This document shows positions 62,401 through 64,000 of a stretch of DNA of 64,000 nt, piece after piece; the first letter of the stretch is position 1, and each line of letters opens with the position of its first letter. The notes beneath the pieces are model-generated. The model was not told where the DNA came from. It saw only the letters and a list, made by a program, of their open reading frames with translations, and ran no database searches. Source of the stretch: Pantoea anthophila (GTDB taxonomy: Bacteria > Pseudomonadota > Gammaproteobacteria > Enterobacterales > Enterobacteriaceae); NCBI RefSeq assembly GCF_006494375.1, contig NZ_VHIZ01000026.1, positions 16,099-80,098 on the forward strand. Reading direction: 5' to 3'. Made by a program: the position numbers and the translations under genes.

Positions 62401-63382
62401 CAGCAAAGAGTGGAACAGCGGCACCTTTGTCAAACCCACGCTGATTGAGCTGGATCAGGTCAGCGACCTGGATAAAGAGATTTTCGGACCGGTGCTGCAC
62501 GTGGTGCGCTTCACCCGCAACACGCTGCCGCAGCTGGTTGAGCAGATTAACGCTTCCGGTTACGGCCTGACGCTGGGTGTCCATACCCGTATCGATGAGA
62601 CCATTGCGCAGGTCACGGCGAGCGCCCGGGTCGGTAACCTCTACGTTAACCGCAACATGGTGGGCGCCGTTGTTGGCGTGCAGCCGTTTGGGGGTGAAGG
62701 CTTATCCGGTACCGGTCCGAAAGCGGGCGGTCCGCTCTATCTCTACCGCCTGCTGGCACATCGTCCGGATGGCGCGCTGCGTCTGACCTTCGATCGTCAG
62801 GATGCGGAGCGCCCGGCTGACAGCACGCTGCGTCACGCTCTGCTGGCTCCGCATCAGGCACTCAGCAGCTGGGCCAAAGATAAACCGGCGCTGGCTGAAC
62901 TCTGTGATCGCTATGACCAGCTGGCTCAGGCCGGTGTGGTGCGGCTGCTGCCCGGCCCGACGGGTGAGCGCAATACCTTCTCGCTGTTGCCACGCGATCA
63001 GGTGCTCTGCCTGGCTGACAACGAGCAGGATGCGTTGATTCAGCTGGCGGCCGTGACCAGCGTCGGCAGTAAGGCGCTGTGGCAGGATGATGAGCTGCAT
63101 CGCACCCTGCGTGCCTCGCTGCCGGACGCGGTGAAAGCGCGCATTACGCTGGCGCGAGACCCGCTGACGGCGGAGTTTGATGCGGTAATCTATCACGGCG
63201 ATGCCGATCAGCTGCGCGCCCTGTGCGAACAGATTGCCGCGCGTGACGGCGCGATTGTGTCGGTGCAGGGCTTCGCCCGCGGCGAGACGAATCTGCTGCT
63301 GGAGCGTCTGTTGATAGAGCGCTCACTGAGTGTGAATACCGCGGCCGCAGGTGGTAACGCCAGCCTGATGACTATCGGGTAA
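59435..63382 (+). CDS. putA: Bifunctional proline dehydrogenase / P5C dehydrogenase and repressor PutA
   Basis: 1315 residues. N-terminal ribbon-helix-helix DNA-binding domain (MGTTTMGVKLDDATRERIKL, ~1-47), alpha domain, FAD-dependent proline dehydrogenase barrel (~230-570; RLMIRLVKGAYWDSEIKRAQ), then NAD-dependent delta1-pyrroline-5-carboxylate dehydrogenase (~600-1150) with catalytic Cys in AFDSAGQRCSALR and the NAD region ISPWNFPLAIFTGQ, and a C-terminal domain ending RSLSVNTAAAGGNASLMTIG. Oxidises proline to glutamate at the membrane; represses putA and putP when proline is low. Complete; ATG start with AAGGAG upstream. Confidence 0.98.
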   Translation: MGTTTMGVKLDDATRERIKLAAQRIDRTPHWLIKQAIFNYLGQLETGDAVPEIPLTAQAAAESDDIQPEELHQPFLDFAEQILPQSVTRSAVTAAWRRPETDAVPMLLEQARLPAPLAEKTHQLAYQLADKLRHQKGATGRAGMVQSLLQEFSLSSHEGVALMCLAEALLRIPDKPTRDALIRDKISNGNWQSHLGRSPSLFVNAATWGLLFTGRLVSTHNEANLSRSLNRIIGKSGEPLIRKGVDMAMRLMGEQFVTGETIAEALANARKLEEKGFRYSYDMLGEAALTAGDAKAYLLSYQQAIHAIGKASNGRGIYEGPGISIKLSALHPRYSRAQYERVMEELYPLLKSLTLLARSYDIGINIDAEEADRLELSLDMLEKLCFEPELEGWNGIGFVIQAYMKRCPFVIDELIDLAQRSRRRLMIRLVKGAYWDSEIKRAQMEGLEGYPVYTRKVYTDISYLACARKLLSVPNLIYPQFATHNAHTLAAIYQLAGNNYYPGQYEFQCLHGMGEPLYEQVVGKVADGKLNRPCRIYAPVGTHETLLAYLVRRLLENGANTSFVNRIADTSLPIDELVADPVLAVEKLGASEGAIGLPHPKIPLPRDLYGDNRVNSAGLDMANEHRLASLSSALLSSAAHPYLAEPMIDGEAGTGELHDVLNPAVPGDRVGQVREATEQEVSVALDAAVNSGPIWFATPPQERAAILERAAQIMEGQMQKLMGILVREAGKTYNNAIAEVREAVDFLYYYAGMVRDDFDNETHRPLGPVVCISPWNFPLAIFTGQIAAALAAGNSVLAKPAEQTPLIAAQAVQILLDAGVPPGVLQLLPGQGETVGAQLTGDNRVRGVMFTGSTAVATLLQRNLAGRLDQHGRPVPLVAETGGMNAMIVDSSALTEQVVVDIVASAFDSAGQRCSALRLLCIQEDVADHTLKMLRGAMAECRMGNPERFSTDIGPVIDAEAKANIDRHIQAMRNKGFTVYQAVQDNPQDSKEWNSGTFVKPTLIELDQVSDLDKEIFGPVLHVVRFTRNTLPQLVEQINASGYGLTLGVHTRIDETIAQVTASARVGNLYVNRNMVGAVVGVQPFGGEGLSGTGPKAGGPLYLYRLLAHRPDGALRLTFDRQDAERPADSTLRHALLAPHQALSSWAKDKPALAELCDRYDQLAQAGVVRLLPGPTGERNTFSLLPRDQVLCLADNEQDALIQLAAVTSVGSKALWQDDELHRTLRASLPDAVKARITLARDPLTAEFDAVIYHGDADQLRALCEQIAARDGAIVSVQGFARGETNLLLERLLIERSLSVNTAAAGGNASLMTIG

Positions 63383-64000
63383 GGGGGCGGGTTGCCTGAG
63401 GCTGGTGGGGTTTGCTGCGCGAGCGGAGTCTGAGAAGATTTCGTTCGGCTGGTGGCTGGGCTGCTGGGATTTGCTGCGCGGGCGGAGTCTGAGAGGGTTT
63501 CGTTCGCCGGGTGAATCCGGCAGTTTCAGCTTCGCCTCTGCAGGCGACCGACAAGGGGGCGCCAGTCGCCGCGCCCCCTTGACCCCGCGCTCCGGCCTGC
63601 CTCACCGCCGCTTCGCGGTCCCTTCGCTTCTTCAGGATTTCTCACGGACCGGCAGGACGCGCCATCCCTGGCGCGACCCTGCCTCTTCGCGACATCCCTG
63701 TCGCTCGTCCTGAAATCCCTCATCCGCTCAGCGGCTCAGACGGCCTCCCTCCCCGCTGTTATCTCTTCTTCTACTGTTAAGAACTTTACTGCGGTGAGTT
63801 TCAAAGAATGTCTTTGGCTTCGGTGCAAACAGACAACGTTCCATTCAGGAGAAACGAAGATATCAAAGCCGGGGGGGTGGGAGAGGCATCCGGCGCGCTG
63901 AGGAGCAACCGGAGGCCAGGATGAGCCGACAGGACGTCGGCGAGAGGACGGCACGAGCCAGGGATGGCGAGTCCGGACGGTCCGTCGGCCGCAGGGCGTG
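63383..64000. other. Non-coding, GC-rich, repeat-bearing region after putA
   Basis: 618 bp to the window edge without a convincing gene; frames here have no ribosome sites. The first ~125 bp hold a direct repeat (63411-63506). Roughly 63540-63730 and 63860-64000 look like GC-rich copies of one element in opposite orientation: the first reads ...CATCCCTGTCGCTCGTCCTGA, and the reverse complement of the second reads ...CGTCCTGTCGGCTCATCCTG. Confidence 0.45.
63411..63506 (+). repeat. Direct repeat after putA
   Basis: Two ~37-bp copies, 59 bp apart (from 63411 and from 63470), both reading TTTGCTGCGCG-(A/G)-GCGGAGTC then TGAGA... and ending TTTCGTTCG, with a few differences. Confidence 0.8.

Noticed and set aside
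61319..62584. A 421-residue frame on the minus strand inside putA
   Set aside because: Antisense shadow of the conserved P5C dehydrogenase domain; no ribosome site or recognisable motif.

Overview
The window is chromosomal DNA from a motile, GC-rich member of the Enterobacterales. Most genes are close relatives of Escherichia coli genes and lie in the E. coli order (lpxM-mepM-znuACB-ruvBA-ruvC-yebC-nudB-aspS-yecE-yecN-cmoAB ... cutC ... yecM-argS-flhEAB-cheZYBR-MCPs-cheWA-motBA-flhCD-otsAB). Accessory genes fill several junctions, and efeUOB, putPA, phoH and an eptA-basRS operon follow in a different order. This mixture, with gldA, a patB-like gene and intact efeU, fits Erwiniaceae such as Pantoea or Erwinia. 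The genus is an inference; no rRNA is present.

Layout. 1-13.4 kb: lipid A acyltransferase (cut by the window edge), cell-wall endopeptidase, zinc uptake around a Zur box, Holliday-junction processing (ruvB, ruvA, ruvC), yebC, nudB, aspS and tRNA wobble modification (cmoAB). 13.4-19.5 kb: an accessory stretch with a LysE-type exporter, gldA, a YnfC-like secreted protein, an AT-rich patch with a frameshifted small Gly/Ala-rich peptide gene tightly coupled to a small membrane protein, cutC and a PatB/MalY-type C-S lyase. 19.5-25.5 kb: yecM, a 40-codon membrane peptide, argS, a LysR regulator, an aldo/keto reductase and a higBA toxin-antitoxin pair. 25.6-43.3 kb: flagellar and chemotaxis block, all on the minus strand, from the flhDC master regulator through motAB, cheAW, three tandem chemoreceptors with sigma-28 promoters, cheRBYZ and flhBAE. 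A 1-kb leader upstream of flhD carries a perfect CRP palindrome. 44.3-46.5 kb: trehalose synthesis (otsBA). 47-50.4 kb: eptA-basR-basS for lipid A phosphoethanolamine modification, preceded by a PmrA-type box, with a 39-codon membrane peptide running antisense at its end. 50.6-53.5 kb: flavin reductase, msrA, tRNA-Ser(GGA) and phoH. 54-57.4 kb: efeUOB iron uptake under a Fur box. 57.5-63.4 kb: divergent putP and putA around PutA operator motifs. 63.4-64 kb: non-coding, repeat-rich DNA.

The most unusual structure lies directly behind tRNA-Ser. A 170/171-bp unit is repeated about 2.8 times. Each unit begins with an exact copy of the last 19 nt of the tRNA (CCA included) and carries its own intrinsic terminator. 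The arrangement recalls the rtT/tpr repeats behind E. coli tyrT, but here it follows a serine tRNA with a stringent-type promoter. The second most interesting item is the possible bacteriocin/immunity remnant at 16.67-17.22 kb.
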